A stretch of 5,439 nucleotides of DNA, from assembly GCA_031259935.1 (NCBI GenBank), contig JAIRKV010000173.1, positions 1 through 5,439 of the forward strand, written 5' to 3'. The notes under the pieces were generated by a model that worked only from the letters and a program-made list of their open reading frames with translations, was not told the origin of the DNA and ran no database searches. The DNA comes from Prevotellaceae bacterium. Lineage in GTDB: Bacteria > Bacteroidota > Bacteroidia > Bacteroidales > UBA932. Position numbers and translations under genes: made by a program. Positions 1 through 4,699 of this stretch are shown here, in pieces. Positions within the stretch are counted from its first letter, which is position 1. Every line of letters begins with the position of its first letter.

Positions 1-88
1 TTTCTGTCGGTTTTGTTTTGACATAAAAGCAAGCAGCACCTCATTGCGAAGCGATTTAAAAATTTAAAGAATTAAAATGAAAAAAGCA

Positions 89-156
89 CGTCATTGCGAG
101 GAATGAAATGACGAAGCAACCGAAGCGAAGCGGAGCTCAACGGAGTTAATCCAGAA
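89..156 (+). repeat. Dispersed repeat (CGTCATTGCGAGG...AATCCAGAA type), copy 1
   Basis: This non-coding unit of about 68 bases begins CGTCATTGCGAGGAATG and ends GAGTTAATCCAGAA. A second copy lies at 4069-4135 in the same orientation. The two share the tail CGAAGCAACCGAAGCG, then GGAGCTCAACGGAGTTAATC, almost without change and differ mainly just after TTGCGAGG. Shortened or degenerate relatives occur at 39-54 (+), 180-210 (-), 290-311 (+), 1001-1033 (-) and perhaps 3527-3551 (+). From memory, intergenic repeats reading 'cattgcgagg...gacgaagcaatcc' are widespread in bacterial genomes; I do not know their function. I see no coding potential in the unit. Confidence 0.8.
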
Positions 157-210
157 AGAACACAAATCACAAGTCTGGATTGCTTCGTCATTTCATTCCT
201 CGCAATGACG
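89..210. repeat. Perfect 31-bp inverted repeat with nested stem (long hairpin)
   Basis: Bases 89-119 and 180-210 are perfect reverse complements over 31 bases. Inside them, TCCAGA at 150-155 pairs with TCTGGA at 174-179, leaving an 18-base loop. Transcribed from either strand, this would fold into a long stem with a side bulge and a terminal hairpin; as DNA it could extrude a cruciform. It is made from two opposed copies of the dispersed repeat. There is no T-run directly after it, so it is not a typical intrinsic terminator. Confidence 0.85.
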
Positions 211-286
211 AACACAAAGAGGAAAAAACCCGTTCCTGTTTTGCCGACTTTTAGCCTGTATACACGGTATTTTTATTCGACAATTT
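178..286 (+). repeat. Direct repeat flanking the large inverted repeat, left copy
   Basis: This stretch matches 1001-1118 in the same orientation. Shared landmarks are GATTGCTTC at the start, CGCAATGACGAACAC, then GTTCCTGTTTTGC, GACTTTTAGCCTGTAT and ATTTTTATTCGA near the end. The right copy has a short insertion before the ATTTTTATTCGA block and several substitutions, so the duplication is not recent. The pair encloses the whole inverted-repeat structure at 303-1006. Confidence 0.8.
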
Positions 287-302
287 GCTTTGCGAGCGAA
301 GC

Positions 303-459
303 GAAGCAATCTATAAAAAAACCTAATTGCACAAAATGAAACACCGAAACACAAAAACCTTATTTCCACCTTATTTTCACAACAAAACAACCTTGGTAGC
401 AAAAGATAATATACACCGCCAACCTTATTAGCTTATTGTTCATTTGTTTCCTGCATCCC
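303..459. repeat. Large inverted repeat, left arm
   Basis: Read on the + strand, the arm runs from GAAGCAATCTATAAAAAAAC through CAAAATGAAACACCGAAACA and AACAAAACAACCTTGGTAGC to TTCATTTGTTTCCTGCATCC. The reverse complement of 759-1006 gives the same order with small differences, except that the right arm carries 91 extra bases at 825-915 that are absent here at the junction 394/395. The outer edge contains another piece of the dispersed repeat (TGCGAGCGAAGCGAAGCAATC, ending at 311). I see no gene in it; open frames across it are incidental. Confidence 0.85.
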
Positions 460-474
460 GGCGAGATGCATCGC

Positions 475-583
475 TCGGTAGAAATTTTATCGCAACCAAA
501 GGTTACGTGCGGAACAGCGGCGGTTTTTCAAGTCATTTGCAGTAACCCGCACGTGCTGCATAAAGAGATGTTGTTTCTACCGA
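475..583 (-). repeat. Putative invertible module, copy 1 (TCGGTAGAAA-bounded)
   Basis: The module is bounded by a perfect 10-bp inverted repeat, TCGGTAGAAA at 475-484 and TTTCTACCGA at 574-583. The 89-base core at 485-573 is the reverse complement of the core at 4283-4372, with about nine mismatches by eye. The core has its own stem, ACGTGCGG (505-512) with CCGCACGT (547-554). The module is preceded by CGC and a GCATC...GATGC hairpin and followed by TATTTTATCCCTAACGGGA. These flanks match copy 2 in the same orientation even though the core is flipped. I found no coding sequence in it. Confidence 0.75.
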
Positions 584-589
584 TATTTT

Positions 590-692
590 ATCCCTAACGG
601 GACAGGCGTCATGGCGAAGAGCATTTAAATATTTAAGAATTTAAAGAATAACATAGCGATAAAACAAAAAAATATCCCGTAGGGATAGAATA
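590..692. repeat. Paired short hairpin repeats of the ATCCCTACGGGAT type
   Basis: The near-palindrome ATCCCGTAGGGAT at 674-686, with its T/A-rich surroundings, is the reverse complement of the block at 4383-4411 (TATTCTATCCCTACGGGATA followed by a T-run). A variant, ATCCCTAACGGGA, lies at 590-602, and another, ATCCCTTACAGGAT, at 4161-4174. Between the two copies here is an A/T stretch (ATTTAAATATTTAAGAATTT) resembling 55-78. Each hairpin stem is only about five base pairs; I can assign no function. Confidence 0.6.
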
Positions 693-700
693 TTGATATA

Positions 701-766
701 AAAAACGGTAGCGTACACGCCGCGCGAATTGTCGACGGCATTGTTTCGCATTCCGTTAGGAATGCA
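701..766. repeat. GC-richer spacer with perfect GCATTCC/GGAATGC hairpin
   Basis: The centre of the large inverted repeat ends in a perfect hairpin, GCATTCC (748-754) and GGAATGC (759-765) with a GTTA loop. The same hairpin recurs at 4250-4266 with six of the seven pairs, and in altered form at 452-470 (TGCATC...GATGCA). In the latter two places it lies directly upstream of the TCGGTAGAAA module. The stretch 706-735 (ACGGTAGCGTACACGCCGCG and onward to GTCGAC) is distinctly GC-richer than its surroundings and has no second copy in this window. Confidence 0.6.
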
Positions 767-1006
767 GGAAACAAATGAACAATAAGGTAATAAGGTTGGA
801 TGTGTGTGTTATCTTTTGCTACTAATACCAAATTGCTATCAAAATGCAATTTGTATAAACTGATTATCAATAAAATACCTTTACATTTCAGGTTATTTTG
901 ATAGCGGGTGAGTATAAGGTTGTTTTGTTTTTGAAATAAGGTGGAAATAAGGTTTTTGTGTTTCGGTGTTTCATTTTGTGCAATTACGGTTTTTTTTATA
1001 GATTGC
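759..1006. repeat. Large inverted repeat, right arm
   Basis: Its reverse complement matches 303-459: AAACAAATGAACAATAAGG at 769-787 mirrors the left-arm end, TATCTTTTGCTAC at 810-822 mirrors GTAGCAAAAGATA, and TTTTTGTGTTTCGGTGTTTC mirrors GAAACACCGAAACACAAAAA. The arm is longer than the left one because it holds the 91-base element at 825-915. The two arms plus the 299-base centre could form a large cruciform or, if transcribed, a very long imperfect duplex. Confidence 0.85.
825..915 (-). mobile_element. 91-base palindromic-ended element, copy 1 (MITE-like)
   Basis: The element starts ATACCAAATTGCTATCAAAA and ends TTTTGATAGCGGGTGAGTAT. The termini form an imperfect inverted repeat with a perfect 11-base inner part, GCTATCAAAAT (835-845) against ATTTTGATAGC (895-905). 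Its reverse complement matches 3599-3689, and both copies are exactly 91 bases. The inverted-repeat arm at 303-459 lacks it, reading AACCTTGGTAGC where this arm (reverse complement) reads AACCTTA-element-TTAGTAGC. That fits insertion with a TTA (or TA) duplication and one later substitution at the empty site. It is too short to code for a transposase, so if mobile it depends on one supplied in trans. Confidence 0.6.
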
Positions 1007-1118
1007 TTCACTGCTTCGCAGTTCGCAATGACGAACACGAAGAAGAAAAAATCTGTTCCTGTTTTGCAGACTTTTAGCCTGTATGTACGTAAAACACAGT
1101 ATTTTTATTCGATAATTT
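1001..1118 (+). repeat. Direct repeat flanking the large inverted repeat, right copy
   Basis: This is the partner of 178-286. It begins GATTGCTTC, contains CGCAATGACGAACACGAAGA and GACTTTTAGCCTGTATGTAC, and ends ATTTTTATTCGATAATTT. It differs from the left copy by substitutions and by extra bases near 1085-1097. With it, the order across 178-1118 is direct repeat, left arm, centre, right arm, direct repeat. Confidence 0.8.
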
Positions 1119-1542
1119 ACATTTATAAATGTTTATAATAAATGATTTCACCACTTTTTAAGGAGCGACTACTTAACTGCATGCAGAAAACACATCATTA
1201 ATTCGGTATTGCAGGCTCAATTTATGTGTAAACAGCAACGCTTGCTGCGCATTAAAATAATCTGAAAAATAATGGTTTGCAGTTTGCATAACGCACAAAT
1301 AAACAGTCTTGCAAACTTTATTTATTTTTTCCTACCCGATTTTGCAGGAAATTGAAATTAATTGACTACTTTTGTGATTGAACTTGAAATTTTTCGTTTC
1401 CATTATGATTGTTTGTAAATTAAATGTGAAAATACGGAAAATCAAGATTTTTCAAAATAAATACAATTATAATATGTTAATAATAAAATAATTATAAAAA
1501 CAAATACATTTTTATCATGTAATAAACATAAATTTATAGAAA
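1119..1542. other. Gene-free, AT-rich upstream region
   Basis: No gene is supported in these 424 bases and the dispersed repeats stop at about 1118. The stretch contains a 10-base palindrome, CTGCATGCAG, at 1177-1186. A weak stem, AGTTTGCA (1281-1288) with TGCAAACT (1310-1317) and a 21-base loop, runs into a T-rich tract and could be a poor terminator. A promoter-like pair follows at 1341-1374. The last ~110 bases are almost pure A/T, as is usual for untranslated leaders in this phylum. Confidence 0.6.
1341..1374 (+). promoter_or_regulatory. Candidate Bacteroidota promoter for the hydrolase-lipoprotein pair
   Basis: TTTG at 1341-1344 and TACTTTTG at 1367-1374 fit the -33 (TTTG) and -7 (TAnnTTTG) boxes used by the primary sigma factor of Bacteroidota, with 22 bases between them. 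Transcription would start near 1381, giving a leader of about 160 bases before the ATG at 1543. The match is by eye, and the leader is long, so a closer promoter hidden in the A/T-rich stretch is possible. Confidence 0.5.
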
Positions 1543-2580
1543 ATGAAAAAAATAAGGTTAATATTGATTTTTGCGTTAATTATCTCTACTTTAAACGCAC
1601 AGGAAAAGAAAAAATATCGTATAGTCTGCATGGGTTTTTACAATGTTGAAAATCTTTTTGATATTTACCACGATAATGGTAAAAACGATTATGAATTTCT
1701 GCCCGACGGTTCCAGCCAGTGGACAGAAGAACGCTATCAGAAAAAACTGAAAAACATATCGGAAGTAATATCCAAAATTGGCATCAAAACAGTTCCGGGC
1801 GGTGCGGCGGTTATGGGATTGAGCGAAATTGAAAACCGTCGCGTTCTTGAAGATCTGGTTGCAATGCCGCTGATAAAAGATAAAAATTATCAAATTGTGC
1901 ATTACGAAGGACCCGATGCTCGTGGTGTTGATGTTGCATTAATTTACCAGCCTGCAATTTTCAAACTTGTATCAAGTCGCTCGGTTCGTTTAACCGTTCC
2001 TCGCGAAAAAGGATTTTTTACGCGCGACCAGCTTCTTGTTTCGGGAATCATTGACGGCGAAACGGTTCATATCATCGTAAATCACTGGCCATCACGCAGT
2101 GGCGGCGAAAAACGTACAAGTCCGCTGCGCTGTGCCGCCGCCGACCTTACGCGCAGCATTGCAGATTCAATAATGCAAATCGATCCTGATGCAAAAATCA
2201 TAGTCATGGGCGACCTTAACGATGATCCTGTAAACGAAAGTATTGTAAAACACCTGCGCGCCAAAGGAAAACAGGAAAATCTGGAAAAAGGCGACATGTT
2301 CAATCCGATGTACAAAATGTATAAAGATGGCGTAGGCTCGCTCGCTTACAGAGATGCATGGAGTTTGTTCGATAATATTATAGTAAGTCAGGGTTTGCTT
2401 GGCGACGATAAAACAACTTTTAAATTTTATCAGGCAAAGGTTTTTAATGAAAATTTTCTGGTACAGCAGTCGGGAGCATTCAAAGGCTATCCGTGGCGTA
2501 CTTATGCAAGCGGCGCTTATCACGGCGGATATGCCGACCATTTTCCGGTGTATATGTACATGATAAAAGAAGTGAAATAA
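1543..2580 (+). CDS. Secreted endonuclease/exonuclease/phosphatase-family hydrolase
   Basis: The 345-residue protein belongs to the DNase I-like (EEP) superfamily, whose members use Mg2+ to hydrolyse phosphodiester or phosphomonoester bonds. Residues 1-19 form a signal peptide (KK, hydrophobic core, then LNA before Q20), so it should act in the periplasm or outside the cell. The family motifs appear in order: FYNVENLFD at 32-40, with the metal-binding Asn34; GLSEIENR at 92-99, with the catalytic Glu95; RGVDVALIY at 127-135; NHWPSR at 180-185, with His181; MGDLNDDP at 222-229, with Asp224 and Asn226; LFDNIIVS at 275-282; and YADHFPVYM at 330-338, with the Asp332-His333 pair. All key residues are present and the length suits secreted Bacteroidota members, so it is probably active. 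The substrate (nucleic acid, lipid or sugar phosphate) cannot be read from the sequence. The start is the only ATG ahead of the signal peptide and follows an A-rich tract. A lipoprotein gene follows 37 bases downstream. Confidence 0.93.
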   Translation: MKKIRLILIFALIISTLNAQEKKKYRIVCMGFYNVENLFDIYHDNGKNDYEFLPDGSSQWTEERYQKKLKNISEVISKIGIKTVPGGAAVMGLSEIENRRVLEDLVAMPLIKDKNYQIVHYEGPDARGVDVALIYQPAIFKLVSSRSVRLTVPREKGFFTRDQLLVSGIIDGETVHIIVNHWPSRSGGEKRTSPLRCAAADLTRSIADSIMQIDPDAKIIVMGDLNDDPVNESIVKHLRAKGKQENLEKGDMFNPMYKMYKDGVGSLAYRDAWSLFDNIIVSQGLLGDDKTTFKFYQAKVFNENFLVQQSGAFKGYPWRTYASGAYHGGYADHFPVYMYMIKEVK

Positions 2581-2617
2581 ACAGTATGTTGCTGCAATTG
2601 CAAATGAAAAAACCTGA

Positions 2618-3454
2618 ATGTTAAAATACAAATTTATAATTGCGATTATTCTTGCTTTTTCTATTATTTTCATTTCATGTTCGGAATTACGCAAAGCCGG
2701 TTATGTTGATAAAATTCCTAAACGGCAGAAATATGCACTTTCGGGAAACGAATTTATAGAAAAAGCAAGAAAACTTGATGCCGAACAACGCGAAAAATTA
2801 ATTTTAGAGGAAATATGTTCAGGCAATTTTCCGAATTTTATGCGAAAACTTGTTACCATAAAAACAATGGCAATTATTGACGGAAAATTTACGGAAGCAA
2901 AATATTTTGTAATGTCCGACTATCTGATGACAGGCAGCGATGATGATTTTATAAGACTTCCCATGCAACCGAAAACTGCTCAAAAAATTGCGGATGAATT
3001 TGGTTTTTTTCTTTCTACTCCTAAAATTTGCGATGATATATACAACAATGCAAAAATAAAATTAGAACCTCATCCGCTGTCTACTGCGCGCGACAATTTC
3101 GACACTTTTGTACAACATAATAAAATTATTGAAAATCAAAGACGTCAACGCAAAGGATTGATTGCAGGAATAAAAAAGGATGTTGTAATTACAGGCGCAA
3201 TGTCAAAAAATCCAAAAACCGGCAGAGTTGTAATTTACGGTTGGCACAACCTTGACGGCAAACCTGTTCAACCTGTTTATAGCGGACATGTTGATTGGTA
3301 TGTAGATTACAGTCATGGAATAAGGCTTGTTTACCAGACAATATTAATTAATGGAAAACCGATGAATTATTGCGATGTATTAAATGACGACAAACTGAGT
3401 ATATTACTTTGCAACGAAGACGATTGCACCTGTTTTAAATATCATGTTGAATAA
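2618..3454 (+). CDS. Lipoprotein of a conserved uncharacterised family (DYSHGIRLV motif)
   Basis: The 278-residue product begins with a hydrophobic segment (residues 5-20) ending FISC, a lipobox with the lipidated Cys21, so it should be anchored in a membrane facing the periplasm or the outside. The body reads like a family I recall from many bacteria as conserved hypothetical proteins. Its signatures are SDYLMTGSDDDFIRLPM (100-116), FFLSTPKICDDIYNNA (130-145), AGIKKDVVITG (183-193), VVIYGWHNLDGKPVQP (204-219) and YVDYSHGIRLV (228-238). His210, His224 and His233 fall in the most conserved blocks and could be catalytic or metal-binding, but that is inference. The C-terminus has four cysteines (252, 265, 270, 272) that might form disulfides. 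Only 37 bases separate it from the hydrolase gene upstream, so the two are probably co-transcribed. The ATG at 2618 is chosen because it directly precedes the signal sequence; an ATG at 2604 is out of frame. I cannot assign a function. Confidence 0.88.
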   Translation: MLKYKFIIAIILAFSIIFISCSELRKAGYVDKIPKRQKYALSGNEFIEKARKLDAEQREKLILEEICSGNFPNFMRKLVTIKTMAIIDGKFTEAKYFVMSDYLMTGSDDDFIRLPMQPKTAQKIADEFGFFLSTPKICDDIYNNAKIKLEPHPLSTARDNFDTFVQHNKIIENQRRQRKGLIAGIKKDVVITGAMSKNPKTGRVVIYGWHNLDGKPVQPVYSGHVDWYVDYSHGIRLVYQTILINGKPMNYCDVLNDDKLSILLCNEDDCTCFKYHVE

Positions 3455-3550
3455 TGAATGAATGAAAAAGCAAAATATATCATATAGTTTTACCATACAG
3501 CAATAATTATTCAATAACAAACCAACACGTCATTATAAAAAATGAAATAA

Positions 3551-3598
3551 CGAAACACAAAAATCTTTTCTACCTTATTTCAAAAACAAAACAACCTT
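3551..3598 (+). repeat. Repeat-arm fragment beside the second 91-base element
   Basis: The segment CGAAACACAAAAATC through ACAAAACAACCTT matches 345-394 directly and 916-965 in reverse complement. Together with 3599-3689 it is a 139-base copy of the right-arm segment 825-965. Just upstream, CGTCATTATAAAAAATGAAA (from 3527) looks like a decayed CGTCATTGCGAGGAATGAAA unit. Apart from a TGAA/AATG tandem at 3454-3466, I see nothing else between the lipoprotein stop and this repeat. Confidence 0.75.
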
Positions 3599-3689
3599 AT
3601 ACCAAAACAGTATCAAAACAACCTGAAAAATAAAGGTATTTTATTGATAATAAATTTATACAAATTATATTTTGATAGAAGTTTGGCAT
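3599..3689 (+). mobile_element. 91-base palindromic-ended element, copy 2 (MITE-like)
   Basis: This copy runs ATACCAAAACAGTATCAAAA ... TTTTGATAGAAGTTTGGCAT, so its 20-base termini are imperfect inverted repeats of each other and pair better than those of the copy at 825-915. The interior (AACCTGAAAAATAAAGG, then TATTTTATTGATAATAAATT) matches the reverse complement of the first copy. It is preceded by TTA and followed by TGA, with the truncated transposase frame starting immediately at 3690. The left flank is shared with the other repeat arms and the right flank is not. Confidence 0.6.
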
Positions 3690-3851
3690 GAACAGCAGTA
3701 TGCCTTTGTACGCTGGACATCCATCCACAGATTTGCCACGTTTTTTATCAATTTCTTTTTCCGGCGCCGACCAGTCAATAAGTATATTGATATGCTTGAA
3801 AAACACATTCTTACGAACACGTTTTTCCACATAAGTGTCACTAAAGCTCAT
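3690..3851 (-). pseudogene. IS5-type transposase, N-terminal remnant (54 codons)
   Basis: Reading leftward from the ATG at 3851, the frame encodes MSFSDTYVEKRVRK, then FFKHINILIDWSAPEKEI (residues 18-35), GKSVDGCPAYKG (39-50) and ILLF (51-54). From memory this follows the N-terminal region (DUF772-like) of Bacteroidota IS5-family transposases: a short helix, 'IN.LIDW..IEK.I', then 'GRPAY.GLLLFK'. Intact enzymes have several hundred residues with a DDE nuclease domain; here homology stops after ILLF at base 3690, exactly where the 91-base repeat begins. The frame then runs through repeat sequence to a stop at 3597, adding non-homologous residues. An in-frame ATG at 3875 could add eight residues. 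A good promoter precedes it, so a short transcript is possible, but the product lacks the catalytic domain. The rest of the element is not in the window. Confidence 0.75.
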
Positions 3852-3879
3852 TTGTTTTCTTTTTTTGTTATACATGACG

Positions 3880-3887
3880 CAAAGATA
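3880..3887 (-). promoter_or_regulatory. -7 box of the truncated transposase
   Basis: On the - strand this reads TATCTTTG, an exact TAnnTTTG box, within AAATTTCGTGTATCTTTGC (3897-3879). The same 19 bases occur upstream of the outer-membrane protein gene (5320-5302). Transcription would begin near 3873, just ahead of the ATG at 3851. No TTTG -33 box stands out at the usual distance. Confidence 0.6.
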
Positions 3888-4068
3888 CACGAAATTTTCC
3901 ACATAAACAAATTATAATCACCTAAATATTAACATTTTATCAACAATTTCGCCTTGCAAAGGTTTCATCTTTTTCATTTTCATTTTCATTTGATTTTTTT
4001 GTTTGTTATTATTATGTTTTGTTTATTCGTTGAGGCAAAAAATGTTTTGCCCTTACGTTTGTTATTTT
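3888..4068. other. T-rich spacer between transposase remnant and repeats
   Basis: No gene is supported here. The stretch contains a low-complexity run of three TTTTCA hexamers (3971-3988), and probably the outer end of the broken insertion sequence, but I could not identify a terminal inverted repeat. A reading frame on the + strand from 3954 to 4370 crosses this spacer and the following repeats and looks incidental. Confidence 0.5.
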
Positions 4069-4135
4069 CGTCCTTGCGAGGGCGTCAGCCCGAAGCAACC
4101 GAAGCGCAGCGGAGCTCAACGGAGTTAATCCAGAA
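4069..4135 (+). repeat. Dispersed repeat (CGTCATTGCGAGG...AATCCAGAA type), copy 2
   Basis: It starts CGTCCTTGCGAGGGCGTCAG and ends GGAGTTAATCCAGAA. It matches 89-156 in orientation and order; the middle GAATGAAATGACGAAG of copy 1 is replaced by GCGTCAGCCCGAAG. Unlike copy 1 it has no opposed partner nearby, so no long hairpin forms. Confidence 0.75.
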
Positions 4136-4145
4136 TTATTATTTT

Positions 4146-4235
4146 TTCTATAAATATTCTATCCCTTACAGGATATTTTTATTTGTTTTTTATTCATTAT
4201 TAATCATTTTAATCATACAAATCAAAGTTCCGACA
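4146..4235 (+). repeat. ~88-base direct repeat, left copy
   Basis: The block from TTCTATAAATATTCTATCCC to AAAGTTCCGACA matches 4374-4460 in the same orientation, with a few single-base differences and small indels. It contains the ATCCCTTACAGGAT form of the short hairpin. The two copies bracket the second TCGGTAGAAA module. Confidence 0.8.
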
Positions 4236-4272
4236 ATTTTTTCTGGGTTGCATTCCGTTAGGAATGAGCCGC

Positions 4273-4382
4273 TCGGTAGAAAACGACATCTCTTTGTGCA
4301 TCACGTGCGGGTTACGGCAAATGACTTGAAAAACCGCCGCTGCTCCGCACGCAGCCTTTGCTTGCGATGAAATTTCTATAAA
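4273..4382 (+). repeat. Putative invertible module, copy 2 (TCGGTAGAAA-bounded)
   Basis: The left end is TCGGTAGAAA at 4273-4282. The right end, TTTCTATAAA at 4373-4382, is a decayed match to TTTCTACCGA. The core at 4283-4372 includes ACATCTCTTTGTGCATCACG and ATGACTTGAAAAACCGCCGC and is the reverse complement of 485-573. Internal stems are CGTGCGG (4304-4310) with CCGCACG (4345-4351) and, inside it, CGGC (4315-4318) with GCCG (4336-4339). The upstream flank, a GCATTCC hairpin followed by CGCTCGGTAGAAA, and the downstream flank, TATTCTATCCCTACGGGA, match copy 1 without inversion. Confidence 0.75.
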
Positions 4383-4460
4383 TATTCTATCCCTACGGGA
4401 TATTTTTTTGTTTTTCATTCATTTTTAATCAGTTTAATCACACAAATCACAGTTCAGACA
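4374..4460 (+). repeat. ~88-base direct repeat, right copy
   Basis: TTCTATAAATATTCTATCCC through ACAGTTCAGACA is the partner of 4146-4235. It carries the cleaner hairpin ATCCCTACGGGAT (4388-4400) followed by a T-run. It overlaps the right terminus of the TCGGTAGAAA module by nine bases, so duplication of this block may explain why that terminus no longer matches the TTTCTACCGA form. Confidence 0.8.
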
Positions 4461-4506
4461 CTTAAAGACAGATTGCAAAAATCTGTTCGATTTACGCATG
4501 ACAAAC

Positions 4507-4547
4507 AATAAAAAAACAGGTCGAATTATTCTAAAAACTTCGACCTG
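4507..4547 (-). terminator. Candidate intrinsic terminator for the outer-membrane protein gene
   Basis: CAGGTCGAA (4517-4525) and TTCGACCTG (4539-4547) form a perfect 9-bp stem with a 13-base loop. On the - strand the stem is followed immediately by six T residues (complement of 4516-4511). This is the layout of a rho-independent terminator for leftward transcription. It lies about 150 bases past the stop of the - strand gene at 4700, so the transcript would have a long 3' untranslated tail. No T-run follows on the + strand. Confidence 0.65.
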
Positions 4548-4699
4548 CTTCCTGCTGTTTATACTTCGCGCGGCATAAATTTGAAAATTGTTATTCTGTT
4601 CAAAAAAGTGAAAATTCAAAATTATGACAACATCTTAAATTTTTTCTCGTTTCATAAATTTAAACCGATGGAAGTATGCCATGTTTCTCAATTACTGTT

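Noticed and set aside
485..573. Structured non-coding RNA or riboswitch in the core of the TCGGTAGAAA module
   Set aside because: The outer stem is kept in both copies, but the inner CGGC/GCCG pairing of copy 2 is not maintained in copy 1. There is no adjacent downstream gene and no known riboswitch motif, so I left it as a repeat.
625..1138. Open frames of 137 codons (1038-625, -) and 65 codons (941-1138, +) in the repeat island
   Set aside because: They run across the inverted-repeat arm, the 91-base element and the direct repeat, and equivalent frames appear wherever these repeats occur. There is no domain pattern or plausible start context. The same applies to the 69-codon frame at 402-193.
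1591..2694. Open frames antisense to the hydrolase gene (1902-1591, 2315-2082, 2694-2167)
   Set aside because: The + strand frame carries a complete set of EEP catalytic motifs, and the antisense frames show no recognisable protein features.
3954..4418. Open frames of 138 codons (3954-4370, +) and 69 codons (4418-4209, -)
   Set aside because: Both are translations of the dispersed repeat, the ~88-base direct repeat and the TCGGTAGAAA module. The peptide is low-complexity at the start and shares no family pattern.
3527..4460. CRISPR array in the repeat-rich stretch
   Set aside because: The repeats differ in length, spacing and orientation and do not form regular short units separated by unique spacers. 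No cas gene is present.
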